Positions 1 through 14,615 of a stretch of 64,000 nucleotides of DNA are shown here, piece after piece. The notes under the pieces were generated by a model. It made no database searches and was not told where the DNA came from. It saw only the letters and a program-made list of their open reading frames with translations. Location of the stretch: assembly GCF_937616625.2 (NCBI RefSeq), contig NC_065577.1, forward strand, positions 21,589,501-21,653,500. Direction: 5' to 3'. The stretch comes from Mercurialis annua (taxonomy: Eukaryota; Streptophyta; Magnoliopsida; Malpighiales; Euphorbiaceae). Made by a program: the position numbers and the translations under genes. The stretch's first letter is position 1. Each line of letters opens with the position of its first letter.

Positions 1-3000
1 GACTTAAGACGCGCAATATTATTTTAGCGTCAGTTTTTACGCACACTTTGCATAATATAACCTTACGATGCTTAAGTAATCGGAACGACGCGTAAAAGAG
101 ACTTGAGACACGACATACTAATCTACCGTCACTATTCACTCACTCTTTGAGTAATATAACCTTACCATGCTTTGGTAATCGAAACAATGTGTTAAAGAGA
201 CTTGATACGCGACATACTAATCTATTTTCACTTTTACCGCACACTTTGCATAATATAACCTAACCATACTTAGGTAATCGGAACGACACGTTAGATAGAC
301 TTGTGACGCGAGTGAAGCTTGGTAATTGATACGACGCATTAAAGAGACTTGAGACGCAACTTACTAATCTATTGTAACTTTTCACGCACACTTTGCATAA
401 GATAACCTAACCATGCTTAGATAGTAAGAACAACGCATTAAAGAGACTTGAGACGTGACATACTAATCTAGCATCACTTTTTACGCACTCTCTGCGTAAT
501 ATAACCTAACCATGCTTAGGCAATCGGAACGACGCATTAGAGAGACTTGCGACGCGACATACTAATCTAACGTCACTTTTCATGCACATGTTGCGTAATA
601 TAACCTAACCATGCGTAGGTAATTGAAACAACGCGTTAGAGAGACTTGTGACGCATGGTAATCCAAAACGACACGTTACAAAGATTTGAGACGCGTAATA
701 CTAATCTAGCGTCACTTGTTTTGCACACTTTGCGTAATATAGCCTAACCATGCTTAGAAATCGGAACGACGCATTAGAGAGACTTGAGATGCGACGTACT
801 AATCTAGCATCACTTTTCACGCACACTTTGCGTAATATAACCAAACCATGCTTAGGTAATCGGAACTACGCGTTAAATAGACTTGAGACGCGACCTACTT
901 TTCAATTGTCATTTTTCACGCACTCATTGCGTAATATAACCTCACCATGCATAGGTAATCGGAACGACGCGCTAGAGAGACTTGTGACGCGACATAGGCA
1001 TGGTAATCAAAAACGACGCGCTCCAGAGATTTGAGACACGTAATACTAATCTAGCGTCACTTTTTTTGTACACTTTGCTAACCATGCTTAGAAATCAGAA
1101 CGACGCGTTAGAGTAACTTGAGACGCGACGTACTAATCTAGCGTCACTTTTCGCGCACACTTTGTGTAATATAACATAACCATACTTAGGTAATCAGAAC
1201 GACGCGTTAATGAGACTTGTGACCCGAGATAAAGCATGGTAATCGAAACGACGCGTTAATGAGACTTGTGACGCGACATACTAATCTAGCGTCACATTTC
1301 AAGCACACTTTGCGTAATATAATATAACCATGCTTAAGTAATCGGAACGACGCGTTAAATATATTTGAGAATCGACATACTAATTTATTGTTTCTTTTCA
1401 CGCACACTTTGTGTAATATAACCTAACCATGCTTAGGAAATCGGAACGACGCGTTAGAGAGACTTGTGATGCCATATAAGCATGGTAATCGAAACGACGC
1501 CTTAAAGAGACTTGAGACACGGCATACTAATCTAGCGTCACTTTTCACGCACACCTCGCGTATTATAACCTAACTATGCTTAGGTATTCAGAACGACGCG
1601 TTAAAGAGACTTGAGACGCGACACACTAATCTAGCGTCACTTTTCAAGCACACTTTGCGTAATATAATATAACCATGCTTAGGTAATCGGAACGATGCGT
1701 TAAAGAGCCTTGAGACACGACATACTAATCTAGCGTCACTTTTCATGCACACCTTGTGTAATATAACCTAACCATACTTTGGTAATAGGAACGACGTGTT
1801 AAAGAGACTTGAGACGCGACATGCTAATCTAGCGTCACTTTCCACGCACACGTAGCGTAATATAACCTAACTATGCTTAGGTAATCCAGACGACGCGTTA
1901 AAGAGACTTCAGACGAGACATACTAATCTAGCGTCACTGAAAAACGCACACTCTGCGTAATATAACCTAACCATTCGGTAATCAAAAAAACGTGTTCAAG
2001 AGACTTGAGATGCGACATACTAATCTAGCGTCACTTTTCAAGCATTCTGTGCGTAATATAACCTGACCATGCTTAGGTAATCGTAACGACTCGTTAAAGT
2101 GACTTTAGACTCATACTAATATCTATTGTCATTTCTTAAGCACACTTTGCCTAATATAACCTAACCATGCTTAGATAGTTGGAAAGACGAGTTAAATAGA
2201 TTTGAGACGCAACATACTAATCTATTGTCATTTTTCACGCACACGTTGCGTAATATAATCGAACCATGCTTAGATAATCGGAACGACGCGTTAGAGAGAC
2301 TTGTGACGCGACATAGGCATGGTGAAACGACGCGTTGCAGAGACTTGAGATGCGTAATACTAATCTGGCGTAACTTATTTTGCACACTTTGGGTAATATA
2401 ACCCCATGCTTAGAAATCGGAACGACGCATTAGAGAGACTTGAGACGCAACGTACTAAGCTAGCATCACTTTTCAAGCACACGTTGCGTAATATAACCAA
2501 ACCATTCTTAGGAAATAGGAGCGACGTGTTAGAGAGACTTGAGACGCGACATACTAATCTTGCGTCAGTTTTCATGAAACTTTACATAATATAACCTAAC
2601 CATACTTAGGTAATCGGAACGACGCGTTAAAGTGACTTGTGACGCGAGATAAAATGGTAATCGATAGGACGCGTTAAAGAAACTTGAGACGCGATATACT
2701 AATCTAGTATCACTTTTCATGCACACTTTTCGTAATATAACATAACCATAATTATTTAAGAGGAACAACACGTTAAAGAGAACTGAGACGCGTTGCAACG
2801 ACACGTTAAATATACTTGAGACACGACTTACAAATTTAGTGTTACTTTTCACGCACACTTTGTGTAATATAACCTAACCATGCTTAGGTAATCGGAACGA
2901 CGCGTTAGAGAGACTTGTGACGCGACATAAGCATGGTAATCGAAACGACGCATTAATGATACTTGAGGCACGACTTACTAATCTAGCGTCACTTTTTAAG

Positions 3001-6000
3001 CACACGTTGCATAATATAACCTAACCATGCTAAGGTACTCAGAACGACGCGATAAAAAGAGCCTTGAGACGCGACATACTAATCTAGCGTCACTTTCACG
3101 CACACCTTGCGTAATATAACCTAACCATGCTTAGGTAATCAGAACGACGCGTTAAAGAGACTTGAGACGCGACTTACTAATCTAGCTTCACTTTTCACGC
3201 ACACTTTGCGTAATATAACCTAATCATGCTTAGGTACTCGGAACGACGCGTTAACAAGCCTTGAGACGCGACATGCTAATCTAGCGTCACTTTTCACGCA
3301 CACTTTGCGTAATAACCTAGCCATTCTTAGGTAATCGGGACGGCGCGTTAAAGAGACTTGAGATGCGACATACTAGTCTAGCGTCATTTTTCACGTACTC
3401 TTTCCGTAATATAACCTAACCACGATTAGGTAATCAGGACGACTCGTTAATGAGACTTTAGATGCGACATACTAATAATCTATTGTTACTTTTCATGCAC
3501 ACTTTGCGTAATATAACCTAACCATGCTTATGTATTTGAAACGACGCGTTAGAGAGACTTGTGACACGACTTAAGCATGGTAATCGAAACGACGCGTTAA
3601 AGACACTTGAAACGCGACAAACTAATCTAGCGTCACGTTTAACGCACAGTTTGCGTAATATAATCTAACCATGCTTAGGTAATCGGAACGACGCATTGAA
3701 TAGACTTGATACGCCACATACTAATCTATTGTCATTTTCACGCACACTTTGCGTAATATAACCTAAGCATTCTTAGGTAGTCGGAACGACGCGTTAAATA
3801 GATTTGAGACGTAACATATTAATCTATTGTCATATTTCACGCAAACGTTGCGTAATATAACTAACCATGCTTAGGTAATCGTAACGACTCGTTAGTGAGA
3901 CTTGTGACGCGACATAGGCATGGTAATCGAAACGACGCGTTACAGAGACTTAAGATGCGTAATACTAATCTAGCGTAACTTATTTCACACACTTTGCGTA
4001 ATTTAACCTTACCATGCTCAAAAATCGGAACAACGCATTGGAGAGACACTTGAGACGCGACGTACTAAGCTAGCGTCACTTTTCATGCACACTTTGCGTA
4101 ATATAACCAAACCATTCTTAGGAAATAGGAGCGACGTGTTAGAGAGACTTGAGACGCGACATACTAATCTTCCGTCAGTTTTCATGAAACTTTGCGTAAT
4201 ATAACTTAACCATACTTAGGGAATCTGAACGACACGTTAAAGTGACTTGTGACGCGAGATAAGCATGGTAATCGAAACGACCTGTTAAAGAGACTTGAGA
4301 CACGACATACTAGTCTAGTGTCAATTTTCATGCACACTTTTCGTAATATATAACCTAACCATAATTAGTTAATAAGAACAACGCGTTAATGAGCACTGAG
4401 ACGCGACATACTAAGCTAGCGTCACTTTTCACGCTCACTTTGCGTAATATAACCGAACCATGGTTAAAGTAATTGCAACGACGCATTAAATATACTTGAG
4501 ACATGACTTACTAATTTATTGTTACTTTTCACGCACACTTTGTGTAATATAATCTAACAATGCTTAGGTAATCGGAACGACGCGTTAGAGAGTCTTGTGA
4601 CGCGACATAAGTATGGTAATCGAAACGACGCATTAAAGATACTTGAGACACGACTTATTAATCTAGCGTCACTTTTCAAGCACACGTTGAGTAATATAAC
4701 CTAACCATGCTTAGGTAATCGGAACGACGTGTTAGAGTGACTTGTGACGCGACATAAGCATGGTAATCGAAACGATTCATTAAAGATACTTGAGACACGA
4801 CTTACTAATCTAGCGTCACTTTTCAAGCACACGTTGCGTAATATAACCTAACCATGCTTAGGTACTCAGAACGACGCGTTAAAGAGTCTTGCGACGCGAC
4901 AAACTAATCTAGCGTCACTTTCACGCACACCTTGCGTAATATAACCTAACCATGCTTAGGTAATCAGAACGACGCGTTAAAGAGATTTGAGACGCGACAT
5001 ACTAATCTAGCTTCACTTTTCACGCACACTTTGCGTAATATAACCTAATTATGCTTAGGTAATCGGAACGACACGTTAACGAGCCTTGAGATGCGACATG
5101 CTAATTTAGCGTCACTTTCACGCACACCTTGCGTAATATAAGCTAACCATGATTAGGTAATCCGAACGACGCGCTAATGAGACTTGAGACGCGACATTCT
5201 AATTTAGCGTCACTTTTCACGCACACTTTGCGTAATATAACCTAACCATGCTTAGGTATTCGAAACGACTCATTAGAGAGACTTGTGACGTAACTTAAGC
5301 ATGGTAATCGAAACGGCGCGTTAAAGACACTTGAAACGCGACATACTAATCTAGCGTCACGTTTAACGCACACTTTGCGTAATATAACCTAACCATGTTT
5401 AGGTAATCGGAACGACGTGTTGAATAGACTTGATACGCCACATACTATTCGATTGTCATTTTTCACGCACACTTTGCGTAATATAACCTAAGCATGCTTA
5501 GGTAGTCGGAACGACGCGTTAAATAAATTTGAGACGCAACATACTAATCTATTCTCATTTTTCACGCACACGTTGCGTAATATAACCTAACCATGCTTAG
5601 GTAATCGTAACGACGGCTTAGAGAGACTTGTGACGCGACATAGGCATGGTAATCGAAACGACGCGTTACAGAGACTTGAGATGCGTAATACTAATCTACT
5701 GTAACTTATTTCTCACACTATGCGTAATATATAACCTTACCATGCTTAGAAATCGGAACGACGCATTAGAGAGACTTGAGACGCGACGTACTAAGCTAGC
5801 GTCACTTTTCACGTACACTTTGCGTAATATAACCAGACCATTCTTAGGAAATAGGACCGACGCGTTAGAGAGACTGGAGACGCGACTAACTAATCTAGCG
5901 TCACTTTTCACACACACTTTGCGAAAAAGTAAACTAACCATGATTAGGTAATCGGAACGACAAATTAAAGAGACTTGCGATGCGAGATAATCATGGTAAT

Positions 6001-6623
6001 CGAATTGACGCGTTAAAGAGACTTGAGACACGACATACTAATCTAGTGTCACTTTTCATGCAAACTTTTTGTAATATAACCTAACCATAATTAGTTAATA
6101 GGAACAACGCGTTAAAGAGAAATGAGACGCGACATACTAAGCTAGCGTCACTTATCACGCTCACTTTTCGTAATATAACCTAACGGCGCGTTAAATATAC
6201 TTGAGACACGGCTTACGAATTTATTATTACTTTTCACGCACACTTTGTGTAATATAACCTAACCATGTTTAGGTAATCGGAACGACGCGTTAGAGAGACT
6301 TGTGACGTGACAAAACGACGCATTAAAGATACTTGAGGCACAACTTACTAATCTAGCGTCACTTTTCAAGCACACGTTGCGTAATATAACCTAACCATGC
6401 TTAGGTACTCAGAACGACGCATTAAAGAGCCTTGAGACGCAACATACAAATCTAGCGTCACTTTCACGCACACCTTGCGTAATATAAACTAACCATGCTT
6501 AGGTAATCAGAACGACGCGTTAAAGAGACTTGAGACGCGACATACAAATCTATCTTCACTTTACACGCACACTTTGCATAATATAACCTAATCATGCTTA
6601 GGTAATCGGAACGACACGTTAAC
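1..6623 (+). repeat. Satellite block A1 (99-bp and 48-bp units, A orientation)
   Basis: Head-to-tail monomers of about 99 bp fill the interval. Each contains ACTAATCTAGCGTCACTTTT, CACGCACACTTTGCGTAATA, CCTAACCATGCTTAGG and GGAACGACGCGTTAAAGAGA. Shortened units of about 48 bp (GACATAAGCATGGTAATCG followed by AAACGACGCG) recur between full monomers. Short ORFs on both strands are satellite translations with a 33-residue period and are not genes. The block continues beyond the left edge of the window. It has a direct copy at about 26577-31555 and an inverted copy at 51890-58297, recognised from shared private variants such as the TTCACTCACTCTTTGAGTAA stretch near 135. Confidence 0.95.
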
Positions 6624-6629
6624 GCTAGC
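6618..6629. other. Satellite orientation switch A to B
   Basis: The array reverses orientation here. Sequence to the left reads GGAACGACACGTTAAC and sequence to the right reads GCTAGCCTGGTTAGG. The joint consists of two abutting 6-bp palindromes, GTTAAC and GCTAGC. The same joint occurs in reverse complement at 39598-39609 and 51890-51901, so all three descend from one breakpoint. Confidence 0.85.
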
Positions 6630-9600
6630 CTGGTTAGGTTATATTATGCAAAGTGTGCGTGAAAAATGACAATAGATTGTATGTCGCGTCTCAAGTCTAT
6701 TTAACGCATTGTTCCAATTACTTCAGTATGGTTAGGTTATATTATTACGCAAAGTATGTGTGAAAAATGACAATAGATTAGTATGTCGCGTCATAAGTCT
6801 ATCTAACGCGTCGTTCCAATTTCCTAAGCATGCTAAGGTTATATTACGCAAAGTGTCCGAGAAAAGTAACGCTAGATTAGTATATCGCGTCTCAAAACTC
6901 ATTAAACGCGCTGTTCCAATTACCTAAGCATGGTTACTTATATTACGCAAAGAGTGCGTAAAAAATGACACTAGATTAGTATGTTAAGTCTCAAGTCTCT
7001 TTAACGCGTCGTTCCAATTACCCAAGAATTGTTAGGTTTACGTAAAGTGTGCGAGAAAAGTAATGCTAGATTAGTATGTCCCATCTCAAGTCTCTTAAAC
7101 GCGTCGTTCCGATTACCTAACCATGGTTAGGTTATATTACCCAAGGTGTGCGTGAAATGTGACGCTAGATTAGTATGTTGCGTCTCATGGCTCTTTAATG
7201 CGTCGTTCCGATTACCTAAGCATGGTTAGGTTATATTATGCAAAGTTGGCGTGAAAAGTGACAGTAGATTAGTATGTCGCGTCTCAAGTCTCTTTAACTA
7301 GTCATTTCAATTACCATGCATATGTCGCATCACAAGCCTCTCTAACGCGTCGTTCCGACTACCTAAGCATGGTTAGGTTATAGTACACAAAGTGTGCGTG
7401 AAAAGTAACAATAGATTAGTAGTATGTCACGTCTCAAGTCTCTTTAACGCTTCATTTCGATTACTTAAGCATGGTTATGTTATATTACGCAAAGTGTGCG
7501 TTAAAAGTGACATAATGTATGTCGCGTCTCAATTCCCTTTATCGCGTTGCTCAGATTACCTAACCATGGTTAGGCTATATTACGCAAAGCGTTCGTGAAA
7601 AGTGACGCTCGATTAGTATTTTGCGTCTCAATTCTCTTTAACACGTCGTTCCGATTACCTAAGCATGGTTAGGTTATAATACACAAAGTGTGTATGAAAA
7701 GTGACAATAGATTAGTATGTTGCGTCTAAAGTATCTTTAACGCGTCGTTCCAATTACCTAAGCTTGGTTAGGTTATATTATGCAAACGTTGCGTGAAAAA
7801 TGACAACAGAATTAATATGTCGCGTCTCACGTCTATTTCACGCGTCGTTCCTATTACCTAAGTATGATTAGGTTATATTACGCAAGGTGTGCGTGAAAAG
7901 TGACACTAGATTAGTATGTCGCGTCTCAAGGCTCTTTATTGCGTCGTTTCGATTACCTAAGTATGGTTAGGTTATATTACACAAAGTTTGCGTGAAAAGT
8001 GACGTTAGATTAGTATATCGCGTCTCAAGTCTCTGTAACGCGTCATTTCGATTACCATGCTTATGTCGCGTCAAAAGTCTCTCTAACGCGTATTACCTAA
8101 GCATGGTTATATTATAGTACGCAAAGTATGCGTGAAAAGGATCAATTGATTAGTATGTCGCATCTCAAGTCTCTTTAACGCGTCGTTCCGATTACATAAG
8201 CATGGTTAGGTTATATTACGCAAAGTGTGCGTGAAAAGTAAAAATATACTAGTATGTCGCGTCTTAAGGCTCTTTAATGCGTCGTTCCGATTACTTAAGC
8301 ATGGTTAGGTTATTGTACGCAAAGTGTGCGTGAAAAGGATCAATAGATTAGTATGTCGTGTCTAAAGTCTCTTTAATGCGCCGTTCCAATTACCTAAGCA
8401 TGGTTATGTTATATTACGCTTAATGTGAGTGAAAAGTGACGCTCGATTAGTATGTCCAATGTCAAGTGTCTTTAATGCGTCATTCCGATTACCCTTATGG
8501 TTAGGTTATATTACGCAAAGTGTGCGTAAAAGTGGCGCTAGATTAATATGTTTCGTCTCAAGTCTCTTTAAAGCGTCGTTTCGATTACCTAAGCATGGTT
8601 TGGTTATATTACGCAAAGTGTGCGTGAAAAGTGACGCTAGATTAGTATGTCGCGTCACAAGTCTCTTTATTGCGTCATTCCGATTAGCTAGGCATGGTTC
8701 GGTTATATTACGCTAAGTGTGCCTTAAAAGTGACAGTAGATTAGTATGTCGCGTCACAAGTCTCTTCAACACGCTGTTCTGATTCCCTATGCATAGTTAG
8801 GCTATATTATGCAGTGTGCGTGAAAAGTGACTCTAGATTACTATGTCGAGTCACAAGTCTATTTAACGAGTCTTTCCGATTACCTAGGCATGGTTAGGTT
8901 ATATAACACAAAGTGTGCGTTAAAGTTACGCTAGATTAGTAGTATGTTGCGTCACAAGTCTCTTTAACGCGTCGTTCTGATTACATAAGTGTGCTTAGGT
9001 TATATTACGCAAAGTGAGCATGAAAAGTGATGTTAGATTAGTGGTATGTCGCGTCACAAATTTCTTGAACGCGTCGTTCCGATTACCTATTTGTGGTTAG
9101 GTTATATTACGGAAAGTGTGCCTGAAAAGTGACGCTATATAAGTATGTCGTGTCACAAGTCTCTTTAACGCGGGTTATATTACGCAAAGTGTGCGTTAAA
9201 AGTGACGCTAGATTATTATGTCGCGTCACAAGTCTCTTTAACGCTCTGTTCCGATTACCAATGCATGGTTAGGTTATATAACGCAAAGTGTGCGTGAAAA
9301 GTGACTCTAGATTACTATATCGCGTCATAAGTCTCTTTAACGCGTCGTTCCGATTACCTAGGTGTTGTAAGGTTATATTACGCAAAATGTGCGTGAAAAG
9401 TGATGCTATATACTTGAACGTGTCGTTCCGATTACCTAAGCGTGATTAGGTTATATTACGCAAAGAGTGCGTGAAAAGTGACGCAGGATTAGTATGTCGC
9501 GTCTCAAGTCTCTTCAACGCGTCGTTCCGATTACCCAAGAATGGTTAGGCTATATTGCGAGTGTGCGACAAAAGTAACACTAATCTGTCTCTTTAATGTG

Positions 9601-12600
9601 TCGTTCCAATTACCTAAGTATGGTTAGGTTATATTACGCAAGGTGTGGATAAAAAGTGACGCTAGATTATATGCCGCGTATAAAGGCTCTTTAATGCGCC
9701 GTTTATAAGCATGGTTAAGTTATTTTATGCAAAGTTTGCGTAAAAAGTGACGCTAGATTAGTATGTCACCTCTCAAGTCTCTTTAACGCGTCGCTTCGAT
9801 TACCATACTTATTACCTAAGCATGGTTAGGTTATAGTACGCAAAGTGTGCGTAAAAAGTAACAATAGATTAGTATGTCGCATCTCAAATCTCTTTAACGC
9901 GTCGTTCTGTTTACCTAAGCATGTTTAAGTTATATTACGCAAAGTGTGCGTGAAATGTGACAATAGATTAGTATGCCGCGTATCAAGTCTATTTAACGCG
10001 TCGTTCCGATTACCTAAGCAACCAGGTTATATTACGCAAAGTGTGCGTGAAAAGTGACGCTAGATTAGTATGTCGCGACTCATTTCTCTTTAACACGTTT
10101 TTCCAATTACATAAACATGGTTAGGTTATATTAGTATGTCGCGTCACAAGTTTCTTTAACGCGTCGTTCCGATTACCTAAGCATGGTTAGATTATATTAC
10201 GCAAAGTGTGCATAGAAAGTGACGCTGGATTAGTATGTCGTGTCTCAACTCTCTTTAACGCATTGTTCCGATGACCTAAGAATGGTTAGGTTGTAATACG
10301 CAAAGAGTGCGTGAAACATGACGCTAGATTAGTATGTCGCGTCTAAAGTCTCTTTAACACGTCGTTCCGATTACCCAAGAATGGTTAGGTTATATTACGC
10401 AAAATGTGCAAGAAAAATAACGCTAGATTAGTATGTCCTGTCTCAAGTCTCTTTAATGCGTCGTTCCGATTACCTAAGCATTGTTATGTAATATTACGCA
10501 AGGTGTGCGTGAAAAGTGACGCTAGATTAGTATGTCACGTCTTAAGGCTCTTTAATGCGTCGTTCCAATTACCTAAGCATGGTTATATTAAGCAAAGTTT
10601 GCGCAAAAAGTGACGGTAGATTAGTATGTCGCGTCTCAAGTCTCTTTAACGCGTCGTTTCGATTGCCATGCTTATGTCACGTCACAAGTCTCTCTAACGC
10701 GTCGTTCTGATTGCCTAAGCATGGTTAGGTTAAGTGTGCGTGAAAAGTAACAATTGATTAATATATTGCGCCTCAAGTCTCTTTAACGCGTCGTTCCGAT
10801 TACCTTAAGCATGGTTAGGTTATATTACGCAAAGTGTGCGTGAAAAGTGACTATAGATTAGTATGTCGCGTATAAATTCTATTTAACGCGTCGTTCCGAT
10901 TACCAAAGCATGGTTAGGTTATATTACGCAAAGCATGCTCGAAAAGTGACGCTACATTAGTATGTCGCGTCTCAAGTCTGTTTCACGCGTCATTCCGATT
11001 ACCTAAGCATGGTTAGGCTATATCAAAGTGGCGTGAAAAGTGACGCTAGATAAGTATGGTGCGTCAGAAGTCTCATTAACGCGTCGTTCTGATTACCTAA
11101 GCATGGTTAGGTTATATTACACAAAGTTTGCGTAAAAAGTGACGCTAGATTAGTATGCCGCGTCTGAAGTCTCTTTAACGCGTCGTTTCGATTACCGTAC
11201 TTATGTCGCGTCACAAGTCTCTCTAAAGCGTTGTTCCGATTAGCTAATCATGGTTGGGTTATATTACGCAAAGTGTGCGTGAAAAATGACATTAAATTAG
11301 TATGTCGCGTCTCAAGTCTATTTAACGCGTCGTTCCGATTACACTTATAGTTAGGTTATATTACGCAAAGAGTGTGTGAAAAGTGACGCTAGATTAGTAT
11401 TTCGCGTCTCAAGTTTCTTTATCGCGTCGTTCCGATTACCACTGAACGGTTTGGTTATATTACACAAAGTGTGCGAGAAAAGTAACGCTAGATTAGTATT
11501 CTCAAGGCTCTTTAATAGGTCGTTGCGATTACGTAAGCATGGATAGGTTATATTATGCAAAGTTTGCGTGAAAAGTGACGCTACATTAGTATGTCGCGTC
11601 TCAAGTCTCTTTAATGCGCCGTTGCGATTACCTAAGCATGGTTAGGTTATATGATGCAAAGTTTTCGTGAAAAGTGACGCTAGATTAGTATGTCGCATCT
11701 CAAGTCTCTTTAATGCGTCGTTCCGATTACCTAAGCATGGTTAGGTTATATTATGCAAAGTTTGCGTGAAAACTGACGCTAGATTAGTATGTCGTGTCTC
11801 AAGGCTCTTTAATGCGTCGTTTCGATTATCATGCTTATGTCGCATCACAAGTATTTAACGCGTCATTCTTGTTACCTAAACATGGTTAGGTTATAGTACG
11901 TACGCAAAGTGTGTGTGAAATATAGCAATAGGATGGTTTGACGCGTCTCAAGTCTTTTTAACGCGTCGTTCTGATTACCTAAGAATCGTTAGGTTATATT
12001 ACGCAAAGTGTGCGTGAACAATGACAATAGATTAGTATGTCGCGTATCCAGTCTATATCTAACTAGTCGTGCCGATTACCTAAGCATGGTTAGGTTATAT
12101 TACGCAAGGTGTGCGTGAAAAGTGACGCTAGATTAGTATGTCCAGTTTCAAGTCTCTTTAACGTGTCGTTCCGATTACCTAAGCATGGTTAGGTTATACT
12201 ACGCAAAGTGTGCGTAAAAAGTCACGCTAGTATGTCGCGTCTCAAGGCTCTCTAATGCGTCGTTCCGATTACCCATGGTTAGGTTACATCATGCAAAGTT
12301 GGCGTGAAAAGTGACGCTAGATTAGTATGTCGCGTCTCAAGTCTCTTTAATACGTCGTTCCGATTACCTAAGCATGATTAGGTTATATTATGCAAAGTGT
12401 GTGTAACAAGTGACGCTAGATTAGTATGTCGCATCTAGAGTCTCTTTAATGCGTCGTTCCGATTACCTAAGCATGGTTATGTTATATTACGCAAAGTGTG
12501 CGTAAAACGTGACGCTAGAATAATATGTTTCGTCTCAAGTCTCTTTAACGCGTCGTTTTGATTACCATGCTTATCTCGCGTCATAATTCCCTTTAACGCG

Positions 12601-14237
12601 TCGTTCCGCATACCTAAGCATGTTTAGGTTATGTTACGGAAAGTGTGCGTGAAAAGTGACGTTTGATTAGTATGTCGCGTCACAAGTCCCTCTAATGCGT
12701 CGTTCCGATTTCCTAAGCATTGTTAGGTTGTATTACGCAAAGTGTGCATAAAAAATGACACAAGATTATTATGTCGCGTCTTAAGTCTCTCCAACGCGTC
12801 GTTCCGATTTCCTAAGAATGATTATGTTGTATTACGCAAAATGTGCGTAAAAATAGTAATGCTAGATTAAAATTGCGTGTCTCAAGTCTTTTTAATGAGT
12901 CGTTTAGATTACCATGTTTATGTCGAGTCACAAGTCTTTCTAACGCGTTGTTCCAATTACCTAAGCATGGTTATGTTATATTACGCTAAGTGTGCATGAA
13001 AAATTGTCATAGATTGGTATGTCTCGTCTCAAGTCTTATATTATGGAAGGTGTGCGTGAAAAGTGACGCTAGATTAGTATGTTGCGTCTCAAAGCTCTTT
13101 AATGCATCGTTTCGATTACCTAAGCGCTGTTAGGTTATATTATGCAAAGTTTGCGTGAAAAGTGACGCTAGATTAGTATGTCGCGTCTAAAGTCTCTTTA
13201 ACGCATTGTTTCGATTACTATGCTTATGTCGCGTCACAAGTCTCTCTAACGCGTCGTTCCAATTACCTAAGCATGGTTAAGTTATAGTACGCAAAATGTG
13301 CGTGAAAAGTAACAATAGATTAGTATGTCGCTTCTCAAGTCTCTTTAACGCGTCTTTTCGATTATCTAAGCATGTTCCGGGTATATTACAAAAAGTGTGC
13401 GTGAAAAGTGACAATAGATTAGTATGTCGCATATGAAGTCTATTTAACGCGTCGTTCCGATTACCTAAGCATGGTTAGGTTATTTTACGCAAAGTGTGCG
13501 TAAAACGTGATGCTAGATTAGTATGTCGCGTCTCATTTCTCTTTAACACGTTGTTTCGATTACTTAAGCATGCTTAGGTTATATTACGCAAAGTTTGCGT
13601 GAAAAGTGACGCTAGATTAGTATGTCGCGTCTTAAGTCTCTTAAACGCGTCGTTCCGATTACCTAAGAATTGTTAGGTTATATTACGCAAAGTGTGCGTA
13701 AAAAGTGACGCTAGATTAGTATGGCGCGTCTCAAGTCTCTTTAACGTTGTTCGATTACCATTCTTATGTCGCGTCACAAGTCTCTCTAACACGTCGTTCT
13801 GATTACCTAAGCATGGTTAGGTAATATTACGCAAAGTGTGCGTAAAAAGTGACGCTAGATTAGTATGTCCAGTTTCAAATCTCTTTAACGCGTCGTTCCG
13901 ATTACCTAAGCATGGTTAGGTTATATTATGCAAAGTGTGCGTAAAAATTCACGCTAGAATGTCACGTCTCAAGGCTCTTCAATGCGTTGTTCCAATTACC
14001 TAAGTATGGTTAGGTTATATTATTCAAAGTTGGGGTGAAAAGTGCGTCACAAGTCTCTTTAACGTGTCGTTTCGATTACCATGCCTATGTCGCGTCACAA
14101 GTCTCTCTAACGCGTCGTTCTGATTACCTAAGCATGGTTAGGTTATATTACGCAAAGTGTGTGTGAAAAGTAACAATAGATTAGTATGTCGCTTCTCAAG
14201 TCTCTTTAATGCGTCGTTCCGATTACCTAAAAACGGT
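6630..14237 (-). repeat. Satellite block B1, first part (B orientation)
   Basis: This is the same satellite in reverse complement, reading GGTTAGGTTATATTACGCAA, then GTGTGCGTGAAAAGTGACGC, GATTAGTATGTCGCGTCTCA and CGTCGTTCCGATTACCTAAG. Bases 6630 to about 11330 are an inverted copy of about 31790-39597. Shared rare variants include the shortened monomer carrying GTGACATAATGTATGTCGCG near 7507. No gene is seen. The periodic ORFs near 7392, 8429 and 10404 are satellite translations. Confidence 0.95.
10560..10580 (+). other. Empty target site of the movement-protein segment
   Basis: In this inverted copy the satellite runs uninterrupted through TTTAATGCG, then these 21 bp, then GGTTATATTAAGC. 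In the partner arm the same flanks surround the viral segment at 32531-33884 (second copy 44869-46222), and these 21 bp are missing there. The site therefore shows the pre-insertion state. One base of ambiguity at the edge makes the loss 20-21 bp. Confidence 0.75.
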
Positions 14238-14246
14238 TAGGTTATA

Positions 14247-14606
14247 GGGTTCCATAAAAAATCATGACTTTACACGAAATTTCATTTTAACTCGACTTTT
14301 AAAAGTTGGCATTAAAGACACGACCTTTAATTTTGTTTCAAATGTATCGATAAAGTAAAATTCGGTTTATTTTTTCTAACTTGAATTTACTAATCCTACA
14401 TACTCTAACTGAGATAATAATATTTAGTGTCTATTTATAATTTGGTCTTTCATTAATGGTTTAGTAGAGAATTTAGTCAACAAAAACACACTGAAATGAT
14501 ATATTTGAAAAACAATGAAAGGTCATGGTTTTATATGGAAACTTTTATAGCTCGTGATCAAAATGAAATTTTATATACAGATTGCGACTTATTATGGAAT
14601 TGGCCC
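14247..14606. mobile_element. Non-autonomous MITE with long imperfect terminal inverted repeats, Mutator-like
   Basis: A 360-bp AT-rich segment unrelated to the satellite interrupts the array. The left end starts GGGTTCCATAA and the reverse complement of the right end starts GGGCCAATTCCATAA. The two ends stay alignable for about 100 bp inward, for example AAATTTCATTTTAACTCGAC against AAATTTCATTTTGATCACGA, and later GACCTTTAATTTTG against GACCTTTCATTGTT. Flanking satellite is duplicated as TAGGTTATA (14238-14246) and TAGGTTATT (14607-14615), which matches at 8 of 9 positions. Long terminal repeats and a 9-bp target duplication fit a Mutator-like MITE; a hAT-like origin with 8 bp is the alternative. 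There is no coding capacity. Confidence 0.75.
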
Positions 14607-14615
14607 TAGGTTATT

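Noticed and set aside
750..1034. Short ORFs of 60-110 codons throughout the satellite, on both strands, as a possible repeat-protein family
   Set aside because: They follow the 33-codon period of the 99-bp monomer, occur on both strands at equivalent places, and start and stop wherever monomer mutations happen to allow. There is no coding signal beyond repeat phase.
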